A stretch of 46,767 nucleotides of DNA from Sphingomonadales bacterium (GTDB lineage: Bacteria; Pseudomonadota; Alphaproteobacteria; Sphingomonadales; Kordiimonadaceae): NCBI GenBank assembly GCA_011088215.1, contig JAALKD010000024.1, forward strand, positions 1 to 46,767, written 5' to 3'. The notes under the pieces are model-generated. The model had not been told where the DNA came from. It saw only the letters and a program-made list of their open reading frames with translations, and did not search any database. Shown in pieces: positions 19,143 to 28,079 of the stretch. A program made the position numbers and the translations under genes. How positions within the stretch are numbered: position 1 is the first letter of the stretch; each line of letters opens with the position of its first letter.

Positions 19143-21263
19143 CTAACTGCCCTTGTCCACTGGATTCGACCATTTATAGTTAATTGTAGGCTTGTCGGAG
19201 CCAGTTGCGTGTCTCCACAAGCCAACGGGGCCGTATCTTTCGATGTTTTCGCTGGCTAGAAAAATCGCAGCGCCCCGGCAAAAATTCCGATGTGTGTAAC
19301 TTGCGACGACAATTGAACCGGCGCCGCAAGCTTGCCTGGTTGTACCCAGCGAACGGCTGACCACGATCGGCAATGTGGTGACCTCACCCGTGCTTGTTAC
19401 AAATTTTATGATTGTTTTGCATGCCCTGCTATCACAAGACCGTTCCAGTTTGGCTAGGTTTTCCGATATTCTGATCCCCCAATAGCGTTTCCAAGCGTCA
19501 TCTCGAAATCCATTCCGTCGCCCACCAACAATGGCTGCCGCTTCGGTACCGCCTTGCTGGGCGATGATGTTTCCGCTTCCGGATATCAATACATCTGCGG
19601 GGCGCCTGTCGTCGGTGATTAGCGTTATAACCAAAAGTGAAAGCGCGGCGAGCAATGTCACGGTGCTTCGCCATAGTAGAATAAGCATGATCGCAACGCC
19701 ACTCGCCAACAATAGGGTATTACTGTAAGGCGTTGTTGTTACTATACTGTTTGGGTGGTCGGCTAACATTTCCGCCATCGTCGTGATAAGGAATAAGCCA
19801 ATTTCCATTACCGCCATGAATGGTTGCTCAAGGCCAAAGCTGGAGAAGATGATTCCAAGAAAAGCGGCTGGCATAACGACAAATGCCATCAACGGGATCG
19901 CAACGACATTTGCGACGATACCAACCAGTGAGAATGTTTGAAAATGATACAATGCAATGGGCCCCACCGCCAGCTGTGCAATTAGGCTGGTAGCAGCTGC
20001 ACCGCCGAGATACAGCAAAACTATTCGAATTGGGCCTGGTCGATTGTAAGGCGTAGTTTCTGCTGGTCGATGTTGACGCCACAGCTGCAGATAATCATAC
20101 GCTACTACAATCCCTATTGTTGCGGCGAAGGACATTTGGAAACCGCTGCTGAAAATAGAATCGGGACTTATCAACAAAATTACAAACCCAGCGACAGCGA
20201 CACTGCGCAACGATAAAACTCGTCTGTCAGTTAAAACTGCGACAATGGCGATTGAAACCATAATGAATGCCCTGATGGTGCTTGTACTGGCACCGGAAAG
20301 ACCGAGATAGATTACCGCCACCACCCACGCAAAAACTGCTGCCAGTTTGCGCGGTGTAACGCGCAATGAAATTGCATTGATTGCCGCGAATAAAAGTTCA
20401 AATATGAAAAAGGCGACGCCGGTCAGCAGCCCCATATGTAGGCCTGATATCGCCAGAAGGTGCGCCAGGCCAGCGTCTCGCAAGTTGTTAGCGGTTGCAG
20501 CGTCCATATATTGCCGCTGGCCAGTAAGCAAGGCAACAGCAACGCCGCCAAGCGGCTGTTCTATTGCATCCAATACCCTTCGGGACAGGTTAGAACGGGC
20601 GTTCTCAATATAGTTCTGAAGTGCATTGGGCGTTTGCAGCCCACTTTCAACCGCAACCTCAGTAACGGCAAACCCTTGGCCGGCAATGCCCTTGAACAGG
20701 TTATATCGCCCAAAGTTAAAGCCATCTGGAACGATGGCACCCGGCGGTTGACTTAGTACAGCCTTTAGCGAAACCCGCTGCCCGGCAAGGGGTGTGGTTT
20801 TAAAGCCTGTTCTTACCGTGAGGCGAACTTTTCTTCCCAACAACCACGTTTCTTTGGTGATGTCCTCAATCTGCATGGTCAACCGGGTTGGCCTATTGGT
20901 GCGATATTCTATTGATGTAACCAGCCCGCTTAACTCAACGAAGGTTTCTCGTGCCACTGACTGATTTGGCAATTGATCCAATTTGAACTGCGCGTTGGTA
21001 TAGCCAAGAAGGCAAATTGCCAAAGGGAATAGAACTGAACGCAATTCTTTTGGTACCAATATACACCCTAGTGCCAGTACTGCGAATGTTAGAGCAAGGA
21101 CGCCACTGTCTAATTCGAAACCTGAGGAGAGAAACTTCAATAGAGTCCCGCCTGCAAAGACCAAAACTAAAGCAATCAGCCGCCAGTCTTCACGTGGACT
21201 GGTTGCCAGACGAAGGCCAGTGATTAGCTTTTTTTGATCCAACTTGAACGTAGCGGTCACCAT
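19143..21263 (-). CDS. comEC: ComEC/Rec2-family DNA uptake channel protein
   Basis: 706 residues. A soluble N-terminal OB-like region (about 100-200; ELSGLVTSIEYRTNRPTRL) is followed by the ComEC competence core with the signature AHLLAISGLHMGLLTG and a run of 8-10 membrane segments. The end (about 560-706) is a degenerate soluble domain without obvious metallo-beta-lactamase motifs, as in other alphaproteobacterial versions. ComEC carries single-stranded DNA across the inner membrane during natural transformation. The location between lexA and gltX is conserved in the class. Expression and actual competence are not shown by the sequence. Confidence 0.9.
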   Translation of the reverse strand: MVTATFKLDQKKLITGLRLATSPREDWRLIALVLVFAGGTLLKFLSSGFELDSGVLALTFAVLALGCILVPKELRSVLFPLAICLLGYTNAQFKLDQLPNQSVARETFVELSGLVTSIEYRTNRPTRLTMQIEDITKETWLLGRKVRLTVRTGFKTTPLAGQRVSLKAVLSQPPGAIVPDGFNFGRYNLFKGIAGQGFAVTEVAVESGLQTPNALQNYIENARSNLSRRVLDAIEQPLGGVAVALLTGQRQYMDAATANNLRDAGLAHLLAISGLHMGLLTGVAFFIFELLFAAINAISLRVTPRKLAAVFAWVVAVIYLGLSGASTSTIRAFIMVSIAIVAVLTDRRVLSLRSVAVAGFVILLISPDSIFSSGFQMSFAATIGIVVAYDYLQLWRQHRPAETTPYNRPGPIRIVLLYLGGAAATSLIAQLAVGPIALYHFQTFSLVGIVANVVAIPLMAFVVMPAAFLGIIFSSFGLEQPFMAVMEIGLFLITTMAEMLADHPNSIVTTTPYSNTLLLASGVAIMLILLWRSTVTLLAALSLLVITLITDDRRPADVLISGSGNIIAQQGGTEAAAIVGGRRNGFRDDAWKRYWGIRISENLAKLERSCDSRACKTIIKFVTSTGEVTTLPIVVSRSLGTTRQACGAGSIVVASYTHRNFCRGAAIFLASENIERYGPVGLWRHATGSDKPTINYKWSNPVDKGS

Positions 21264-21319
21264 ATTGATGAATTTGTTAAGCCTGCAATAACTTTTAAGT
21301 CAATAAGACTAAAGCGAAT

Positions 21320-21348
21320 TTGTTTTATTTGGGAACATATGATACAAG
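21320..21348 (+). promoter_or_regulatory. Possible gltX promoter
   Basis: TTGTTT (21320-21325), 17 bases, then TACAAG (21343-21348) in the comEC/gltX divergent gap. The -10 match is modest. An imperfect direct repeat of this area (TTTTATTT then GAACA and ATATGA) recurs 73 bases later at 21396-21416. Confidence 0.3.
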
Positions 21349-21443
21349 CCTGACCAAGCTTCTGATACAGCGTTTTTCTGTCCGATAAACGTTGATTTTA
21401 TTTAGAACACATATGAATTAACAAACTGAGCGTGCAACCACAC

Positions 21444-22844
21444 ATGCCCAAAGTAGTAACACGATTTGCGCCATCCCCAACGGGCTTTCTTCATATTGGA
21501 GGAGCGCGGACGGCCTTGTATAACTGGCTGTATGCGCGCCGTCATAATGGTTCTTTCTTTCTAAGAATAGAGGATACCGACCGGGCTCGTTCAACGGATG
21601 CAGCTATTAAAGCCATTCTTTCGGGCATGAAGTGGCTGGGTTTGGACTGGGATGGCGAAGCCGTTAGTCAATTTGACCGTGCTGCTCGTCACCAAGCAGT
21701 TGCAGAAGAGATGTTGGCAAATGGTGCCGCCTATAAATGCTATGCGTCGGCTGAAGAGACTGCGACCCTTCGGGCACAGGCGCGGGAAAGCGGGGCAGTT
21801 TTTCGTGGCGATATGTGGCGGGACCGCACGCCTGATGCTGAAACGACCAAGAAGCCCTATTCTATCCGCATTAAAACGCCTAGGGACGGTGAAACCACGA
21901 TCACTGATGAAGTTCAGGGCGCTGTTAAGGTACATAACGCCACACTTGATGACATGATTATCCTCCGCTCCGATGGCACGCCAACCTATATGCTTGCAGT
22001 TGTTGTTGATGACCATGATATGGAAGTAACTCACGTTATTCGCGGCGACGACCATCTTAATAATGCATTCAGACAAGCCCAAATTTATCGCGCCATGAAG
22101 TGGGATATGCCGGTTTACGCGCATATACCATTGATTCACGGCGCAGATGGCAAGAAATTATCCAAACGTCACGGCGCGCTTGGCGTTGATGCCTATGCCG
22201 AAATGGGCTTTTTGCCAGCGGCAATGCGAAATTATTTGCTAAGGCTTGGTTGGAGCCACGGCGACGACGAAATTATTTCAACTGAGCAAGCGATCGAATG
22301 GTTTAATCTGGGTAACGTTGGTCGGGGGCCTGCTCGATTTGACTTTGACAAACTAGATAGTTTGAACGCGCATTATTTACGTCAAATGAATCCGGCTAAT
22401 ATCTTGCCAATGATCGAAAACGAACTAGAAAATACTATTGAAACTACCCTTTCTGATATTGAAAGAAAAAGAATACTGCGCGCCTTACCTTCGATTGTGG
22501 AGCGTGCGAAACGGTTGCCCGATATTATCGATGCATCAACACTCTATTGTAATATGCGTCCTATATCGGTGACTGAAAAAGCTGCAAATATGCTTAGTGA
22601 GCAAGGCTCATTGATGCAAGATGCAGCAAATGAACTGGAAGCTATCACCGACTGGTCTACAGAGGTGATTAAGGCGGCCATTATGTCCTTTGCACAGGCG
22701 AGGGATTTGAAAATGGGTACGGTAATGCAACCGATCAGAGCCGCTGTTACTGGTGGTGCACCATCCGGTGATCTGGTCGAGCTTCTGGAGATATTAGGCC
22801 AGAAGGAAGTGCTCGGTCGTCTCGGCGATCAGGCGAATGCCTAA
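21444..22844 (+). CDS. gltX: Glutamyl-tRNA synthetase
   Basis: 466 residues from ATG 21444; a GTG four codons earlier is possible. It is a class I synthetase: HIGH-like FLHIGGARTALYN near the N-terminus and KMSKS-like KKLSKRHG about residue 238. FAPSPTG and LRIEDTDRARS are typical of GltX. It charges tRNA-Glu, and many alphaproteobacteria also use it for tRNA-Gln followed by GatCAB amidation. It precedes gltA by 50 bases, the conserved class order. Confidence 0.96.
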   Translation: MPKVVTRFAPSPTGFLHIGGARTALYNWLYARRHNGSFFLRIEDTDRARSTDAAIKAILSGMKWLGLDWDGEAVSQFDRAARHQAVAEEMLANGAAYKCYASAEETATLRAQARESGAVFRGDMWRDRTPDAETTKKPYSIRIKTPRDGETTITDEVQGAVKVHNATLDDMIILRSDGTPTYMLAVVVDDHDMEVTHVIRGDDHLNNAFRQAQIYRAMKWDMPVYAHIPLIHGADGKKLSKRHGALGVDAYAEMGFLPAAMRNYLLRLGWSHGDDEIISTEQAIEWFNLGNVGRGPARFDFDKLDSLNAHYLRQMNPANILPMIENELENTIETTLSDIERKRILRALPSIVERAKRLPDIIDASTLYCNMRPISVTEKAANMLSEQGSLMQDAANELEAITDWSTEVIKAAIMSFAQARDLKMGTVMQPIRAAVTGGAPSGDLVELLEILGQKEVLGRLGDQANA

Positions 22845-22894
22845 GCCCCACTTGTTTGTATGAACGAGTGATAATTTTATAAGGAGTATGGACC

Positions 22895-24181
22895 ATGTCA
22901 AACGATCCCCTAAAACTGACCGGTAACGGTCATGAAGTCGATCTCCCTGTTATGGAAGGCTCTGTGGGTCCTAAAGTAATCGATATTCGCAAATTATATG
23001 CGCAAACCGATATGTTTACTTTTGATCCGGGCTTCACGTCTACTGCTAGCTGTGAATCAAAAATTACCTATATCGATGGTGAAAAAGGCGAGTTGCAGTA
23101 TCGCGGGTATCCAATCGAACAGTTGGCTGCAGATAGCGATTTTATGGAAGTTTGTTATTTGCTTCTGTTTGGTGAATTGCCCACCAAAGCGGAAAAAGAA
23201 AAGTTTGTCTGGGACATTACGCATCACACTATGTTGCATGAACAGCTGCACAGGTTTTTCAGTGGTTTCAGAAGAGATGCACACCCTATGGCTATTATGG
23301 TCGGTGTGGTTGGTGCGCTTGCAGCCTTTTATCATGACAGCACAGAAATCAATGATCCGCACCAACGCATGGTAGCCAGCTATCGCTTAATCGCAAAAAT
23401 TCCAACAATCGCAGCAATGGCTTACAAGTATTCGGTTGGCCAACCATTTGTTTATCCAAGCAATGATTTATCATACGCAGGCAATTTCCTGAATATGATG
23501 TTTTCGGTGCCATCCGAGGACTACAAGGTCAACCCAATCCTTGAAGAAGCTATGGATTTGATCTTCATTCTGCATGCAGATCACGAACAGAACGCTTCAA
23601 CCTCTACAGTTCGCTTGGCGGGTTCTTCGGGTGCCAATCCGTTTGCATGCATTGCTGCGGGTATCGCTTGCTTGTGGGGGCCTGCACATGGAGGGGCAAA
23701 CGAGGCTTGCCTGAATATGCTTGGTGAAATAGGCACGGTAGACCGTATTCCCGAATTCGTTGCTCGCGCTAAAGACAAAAGCGACCCATTCAGACTGATG
23801 GGTTTCGGACACCGGGTTTATAAAAACTTTGACCCACGGGCGACAGTGATGCGCGATACCGCCCACAAGGTTCTAAAAGAACTGGGTGTTGATGACCCAC
23901 TGTTTGATGTTGCTATGGAACTAGAGAAAATTGCTCTGGAAGACCCGTATTTCATCGAGAAAAAGCTCTATCCTAACGTGGACTTCTACTCAGGTGTTAT
24001 TCTTAAAGCCATGGGCTTTCCTACAGAGATGTTCACAGTGTTGTTTGCTTTGGCCCGCACTAGCGGCTGGATTGCGCAGTGGAACGAGATGATTGAGGAT
24101 CCAACTCAGAAAATCGGACGTCCACGCCAGCTATTTACCGGCACTCCAAAGCGTGACTATGTAGATTTGGATAAGCGTTGA
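22895..24181 (+). CDS. gltA: Citrate synthase
   Basis: 428 residues, the type II (gram-negative, NADH-sensitive hexamer) size. Motifs: N-terminal beta-rich end with [25 protein letters not shown], catalytic His in [10 protein letters not shown], second His in [14 protein letters not shown], and Asp in the NVDFYSGV stretch. It joins acetyl-CoA and oxaloacetate at the entry of the citric acid cycle. AAGGAG lies 8 bases before ATG 22895. A strong bidirectional terminator follows. Confidence 0.97.
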   Translation: MSNDPLKLTGNGHEVDLPVMEGSVGPKVIDIRKLYAQTDMFTFDPGFTSTASCESKITYIDGEKGELQYRGYPIEQLAADSDFMEVCYLLLFGELPTKAEKEKFVWDITHHTMLHEQLHRFFSGFRRDAHPMAIMVGVVGALAAFYHDSTEINDPHQRMVASYRLIAKIPTIAAMAYKYSVGQPFVYPSNDLSYAGNFLNMMFSVPSEDYKVNPILEEAMDLIFILHADHEQNASTSTVRLAGSSGANPFACIAAGIACLWGPAHGGANEACLNMLGEIGTVDRIPEFVARAKDKSDPFRLMGFGHRVYKNFDPRATVMRDTAHKVLKELGVDDPLFDVAMELEKIALEDPYFIEKKLYPNVDFYSGVILKAMGFPTEMFTVLFALARTSGWIAQWNEMIEDPTQKIGRPRQLFTGTPKRDYVDLDKR

Positions 24182-24210
24182 TAGGCTTAATGCAATCGTC
24201 CGCAAGCATA

Positions 24211-24239
24211 AAAAAAGCCGCCCACTGGGCGGCTTTTTT
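24211..24239. terminator. Bidirectional terminator between gltA and fabZ
   Basis: A perfect 7-bp stem GCCGCCC/GGGCGGC with an ACT loop is flanked by six A on the left and six T on the right. It can stop gltA (plus) and the bamA-skp-fabZ transcript (minus). Confidence 0.85.
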
Positions 24240-24258
24240 AATAACTAAATCACGCGAA

Positions 24259-24696
24259 TTATTCAGCGCCGAGCATCGCTGTTAATTTGGCTTGAGCGAC
24301 TAATTCGTCGTCAACATAGGCCTCAGCGTCGAATTTCCACACTGCACCGCCGCCTCGTGTTTTGCTAACTTTCATATGCAACACGTCGCCTGGAACGACA
24401 GGTCGCCTGAACTTGGCGCCGTCAATCCCCATGAAATACATGACTTTACCACGAGCGTCGTCGCCTAGAAACTGGACAGCGAGCACGCCAGCAGTCTGCG
24501 CCATTGCCTCAAGGATCAAAACACCGGGCATTACTGGCTTTTGTGGGAAGTGCCCTGGAAAGAAGGGCTCATTGATAGTGACATTTTTAACGCCTATCGC
24601 CGTTTCACCGGGTACGACGTCAACCATTTTGTCAACTAAAAGGAATGGATACCGGTGCGGTATCGATTCCATTATATCAGCAATGGAAAGTTCCAT
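24259..24696 (-). CDS. fabZ: 3-hydroxyacyl-ACP dehydratase FabZ
   Basis: 145 residues, single hot-dog fold. Catalytic His and Glu are in [21 protein letters not shown]. It dehydrates 3-hydroxyacyl-ACP in fatty acid elongation. AGGGGG lies just before the ATG. In most alphaproteobacteria it is flanked by lpxD upstream and lpxA-lpxI-lpxB downstream; here it directly follows skp and is directly followed by the terminator shared with gltA, so its lipid A neighbours are gone. Confidence 0.96.
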   Translation of the reverse strand: MELSIADIMESIPHRYPFLLVDKMVDVVPGETAIGVKNVTINEPFFPGHFPQKPVMPGVLILEAMAQTAGVLAVQFLGDDARGKVMYFMGIDGAKFRRPVVPGDVLHMKVSKTRGGGAVWKFDAEAYVDDELVAQAKLTAMLGAE

Positions 24697-24725
24697 AGGG
24701 CCCCCTACTTAGTCAGCAGCAAATG

Positions 24726-24833
24726 CTACTGACCACCGCCGTCTTCAGCCACGGGTACTTCCGCAGGCGCTCCGTCATTGGCTGCTGCTGGTTGCTGCAA
24801 CAAAGTCAGCGTAACGGTCGGCAGCGTATCATC
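24726..24833 (-). pseudogene. Out-of-frame C-terminal tail of skp
   Basis: 35 codons plus TAG read DDTLPTVTLTLLQQPAAAND and then an acidic, Pro- and Gly-rich end. It matches what should follow the skp frame. It has no start of its own. A frameshift or sequence error at about 24833-24838 separates it from skp. Confidence 0.7.
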
Positions 24834-25407
24834 AAGTTGTTATGAACTCGGTTGTTACGTCCAGCCCGCTGGCAGACCCCATAACCAAGCGCTTCCGCAT
24901 AATAATTTTAGCGCCGCGTTCTTTCAGAATGTTGCGCAAAACTGGCTGGCGAGCACGTTCTACCTGTGTTTGTGCTTCCTGGCGCAGGCGATCAAAAACC
25001 AATTCCAGGCGAGACAACTGATCTGTTTCGGTCTGGTAGTTCCTGTTAAGGTTAAGACCTTCTTGTTGGAACTCTACTTCTTTTGCTGCGAGTTCTTCTT
25101 TGTATTTGGTATCACCAATGATAGATTTGCGTTGGTCCAAATCAGCTTTGGCGGCTTTTTGCCGGGCTTCAAAGTCTGCCAGGGCCTGCTCGAAGGTGCC
25201 GCCGCGCGCCAATCGGTTGCGAAGCTGTAGAATTGCTTCGCGAATTTGATTGGTTTGCAAATTAAAATCTTTATAAGCCGCTGCTTCGCGTTCTACCCGC
25301 TCATCATCAATGATAAGAATGTCGGCGACGCCTGCTGAAGAGATGCCTGCTACTAATAGCAAACCCGTTGCTGCCATTTTGATTTTTTGTGCAATGTTAG
25401 CCATCAT
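24832..25407 (-). CDS. skp: Periplasmic chaperone Skp/OmpH, C-terminus frameshifted
   Basis: 191 residues as read. Signal peptide (about 1-28, LLLVAGISSAGVA), then a long charged coiled coil (about 45-150) of the OmpH/Skp family, which holds unfolded outer-membrane proteins in the periplasm. The position next to bamA agrees. The frame ends at TGA 24832-24834 just after LDVTTEFITT. The normal family ending (Leu-X-X-X-Leu-Pro-X-Val) continues in another frame, DDTLPTVTLTLLQQ, to a TAG at 24726, 29 bases before fabZ. A loss of two bases (for example one CT in ACTCTT) would explain it. The coiled coil is intact, so the protein may still work. MM start: either of the two Met is possible. Confidence 0.85.
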   Translation of the reverse strand: MMANIAQKIKMAATGLLLVAGISSAGVADILIIDDERVEREAAAYKDFNLQTNQIREAILQLRNRLARGGTFEQALADFEARQKAAKADLDQRKSIIGDTKYKEELAAKEVEFQQEGLNLNRNYQTETDQLSRLELVFDRLRQEAQTQVERARQPVLRNILKERGAKIIMRKRLVMGSASGLDVTTEFITT

Positions 25408-25423
25408 TATACCCCGTTAACTC

Positions 25424-28015
25424 TTAAAATGTTGTGCCGACGTTAAACTGCAACGTCTGGGTTCTGTCACCCAATTGTTTCCTTAAAGTCTTCGACAAAT
25501 CGATCCGAAATGGTCCGAAAGGAGATTGCCATGAAAAACCTATACCTACTGCTACCCTTGGTGACGGACTGTCTCCCGCGATACAATTTGTACTGAACGG
25601 GAAGACGAGATCTGGGTCATCTACTGACGCTGCTTCAAAGTCTTCAAATTCCGTCAGAGAAAATTCGCAATTGGGAGTATCACTAATTTGACCGCGGAAC
25701 AAGGAGCCTGCATCAAGAAAAATCGATGCGTTAATCCCTGATTCCAACGCTGCGTCACCGAGTGGGAAGAATAGCTCAGCTCGTCCTATGTAAAATGCGG
25801 TACCGCCCAATGAACTCGTGCGCCCTGTTGTGGTGCCAGAAAAGTCACGCGGCCCTATGCCTGCGACGTCAAATCCGCGGATCCGTGGCCCGCCGATATA
25901 GAACTTATCCGCCAGCAATACTGATTGACCAAGCCCTTCAATAAAGCCGCCCTCGGCGCTAGCCCTAAAGGTCCAGCCGGGCCATGGTGTCCAATAGTTA
26001 TCGGTGTTAACGCGGGTACGAAGATACTTTACGTCCCCACCCAAGCCAGCGAAATCCTGGCTGATAGAGAATGACTTACCGCGAGTTGGACGGATAAAAC
26101 TGTTACGAGTGTCGGTTCTTAAAGTGACTCCAACGATAGATTGGTAGCGTCGACCAATCGATTCCTGAAACGAACGTCCAAGTCCAACTGCCAGTTCCGT
26201 ATCTTGAAATACGCCGTCATCGTTAATATCAAAATCGACTTCGTTAATCGTATCGTCGCCGTTTCGATCAAATCTATCCAAGAGAACTGCATCTTCAATC
26301 GGGTCACCAGTAAGCTGTGCGACGATTTGGCCCAGAAAACTACCGAATGATGAATTAAGCAAACTACCCGGAATCTGAACATTGTCTCGGCGAAGAGTGT
26401 AACGAGTTGAGACCTGCCAATACTCGGATATCGCCGCTCCTGCCCTGAGAGAGAAGCCAATCGAATCCTGGTCAAATGCCGCGCCGAAGTTGGAGCTGTC
26501 AATTCGACGAGCAAAAATATCAAACCCAGCAGCTACACTTCGTCCCAGAAAATATTGCTCAGTGAAGCCTAGGTCAATTTCCTGACGCGTGCCGGAAAGA
26601 CGAAGACCCAAGCGTAAGTCTTGACCTTTACCCTGAAAATTTCGCTGCCTGACGGAGAAGTCAAAGATGAAATTTTCCAGGCTCGAGAAACCTGCACCCA
26701 AATTCAGTTCACCGGTGGCCTGCTCTTCAACGGCAACATCCAATATCAATCGATCAGGCTGAGAGCCTTGCAGTTGTTCGATTTCCACTTCGCGGAAAAA
26801 GTCGAGGCGTCGCAGCCTATTTTCTGACCGGCTCACCAGCGCAGAGTTAAATGCGTCACCTTCTTGCAGGCGAAATTCGCGGCGAACGACACGGTCCAGT
26901 GTAACAACGTTGCCCCGGATATTGATGCGTTCCACATAAACCCGAGGTGCGTCGAGGATACGGAACGTGATATTGATCGTTCTGTTTTCGCGGTCACGTT
27001 CAATCTGTGGGCGCACATCAACAAAGGCATAACCCAAAAGGCCTGCCGCGTTTGATAATTGCTCGATTGTTTCTTCTATGGATTCTGCGTTGTAGTTCTG
27101 CCCTTCGCGCATCAGCAAAAACGCTCGGAATAACTGTTCGTTGACGTCTCGGATCTGGCTGTCGATCTCGATTTTACCGAAAGTGTATATCTCGCCTTCC
27201 TCAACCGTGAAGGTAATGAAGAAGTCTTCGCGATCAGGGGTCAATTCCGACACAGCAGACACAACCCGGAAGTCCGCATAGCCTTCATTCAGATAATGCT
27301 GCCGCAAAACCTGTTGGTCATAAGCTAAGCGGTCAGGGTCAAAAGTATCATTGGATGTGAAGAATTTCCACCAGCGGGCCTCTTTGGTGGCCAAACCATC
27401 ACGCAGGTCTCCGTCACCATATATTTTATTGCCAAGAAAGTTGATCGAACTGACTTTTGTCTTTGGTCCTTCTTGGATTTCAAAAACAAGGTCAACCCGG
27501 TTTTGTTCCTGCTGTACAACCTTCGGCTCGATGATGGCAGCAAAGCGTCCTGAACGTTGATACAACACCAGCATACGCTGAACGTCGGCTTTAACCCGAG
27601 CACGAGTGAACACCTGCCGAGGCCGCAGACGGACTTCCTCAGCCAATTCCTCATTGTCCAGCTTCTTATTGCCTTCAAAGATAATTCGATTGATGATCGG
27701 ATTTTCAACAACTCTAACAATCAAAATACCGCCACGCTCGGTCAGTTCCACATCTGAAAACAGGCCAGTTGCAAACAAGTTCTTAAGGCTGACATCAAGC
27801 TGTGCGGGATCAAAAGGGTCCCCTGTGCGCACGGTGAGGTACGAAGCAATTGTCTCGGGCTCTACCCGTTCATTTCCAGAAACCGTTACTTGCTGGATTA
27901 TTGGCACAGCTGCAGGCGGTGCAGCGGCTGGGCTTTGCTGGGAAAACGCTGGTGCGGCGTATAAAAATGAACCCAGAACACCCAACAAAATAATAACGGG
28001 TTTAATCATACGCAT
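25424..28015 (-). CDS. bamA: Outer membrane protein assembly factor BamA
   Basis: 863 residues from ATG 28015; a TTG start at 28030 would add five residues. Signal peptide MIKPVIILLGVLGSFLYAAPAFS, a short Pro/Ala linker, five POTRA domains (about 40-420; the first begins QQVTVSGNERVEPETI), then a C-terminal 16-strand barrel ending QTLQFNVGTTF with the terminal Phe signal. The barrel includes the conserved IGGPRIRGFD loop. An Asp-rich insertion (DRFDRNGDDTINEVDFDIND, about 590-610) resembles a calcium-binding loop on the surface side. BamA folds outer-membrane barrels. It lies between rseP and skp. Confidence 0.96.
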   Translation of the reverse strand: MRMIKPVIILLGVLGSFLYAAPAFSQQSPAAAPPAAVPIIQQVTVSGNERVEPETIASYLTVRTGDPFDPAQLDVSLKNLFATGLFSDVELTERGGILIVRVVENPIINRIIFEGNKKLDNEELAEEVRLRPRQVFTRARVKADVQRMLVLYQRSGRFAAIIEPKVVQQEQNRVDLVFEIQEGPKTKVSSINFLGNKIYGDGDLRDGLATKEARWWKFFTSNDTFDPDRLAYDQQVLRQHYLNEGYADFRVVSAVSELTPDREDFFITFTVEEGEIYTFGKIEIDSQIRDVNEQLFRAFLLMREGQNYNAESIEETIEQLSNAAGLLGYAFVDVRPQIERDRENRTINITFRILDAPRVYVERINIRGNVVTLDRVVRREFRLQEGDAFNSALVSRSENRLRRLDFFREVEIEQLQGSQPDRLILDVAVEEQATGELNLGAGFSSLENFIFDFSVRQRNFQGKGQDLRLGLRLSGTRQEIDLGFTEQYFLGRSVAAGFDIFARRIDSSNFGAAFDQDSIGFSLRAGAAISEYWQVSTRYTLRRDNVQIPGSLLNSSFGSFLGQIVAQLTGDPIEDAVLLDRFDRNGDDTINEVDFDINDDGVFQDTELAVGLGRSFQESIGRRYQSIVGVTLRTDTRNSFIRPTRGKSFSISQDFAGLGGDVKYLRTRVNTDNYWTPWPGWTFRASAEGGFIEGLGQSVLLADKFYIGGPRIRGFDVAGIGPRDFSGTTTGRTSSLGGTAFYIGRAELFFPLGDAALESGINASIFLDAGSLFRGQISDTPNCEFSLTEFEDFEAASVDDPDLVFPFSTNCIAGDSPSPRVAVGIGFSWQSPFGPFRIDLSKTLRKQLGDRTQTLQFNVGTTF

Positions 28016-28079
28016 CGGTAATAAACTCAAGTTTCAGCCCAATCTAAATAGTCTTAAGCGCAGTGGCGCTGAAATTGAC

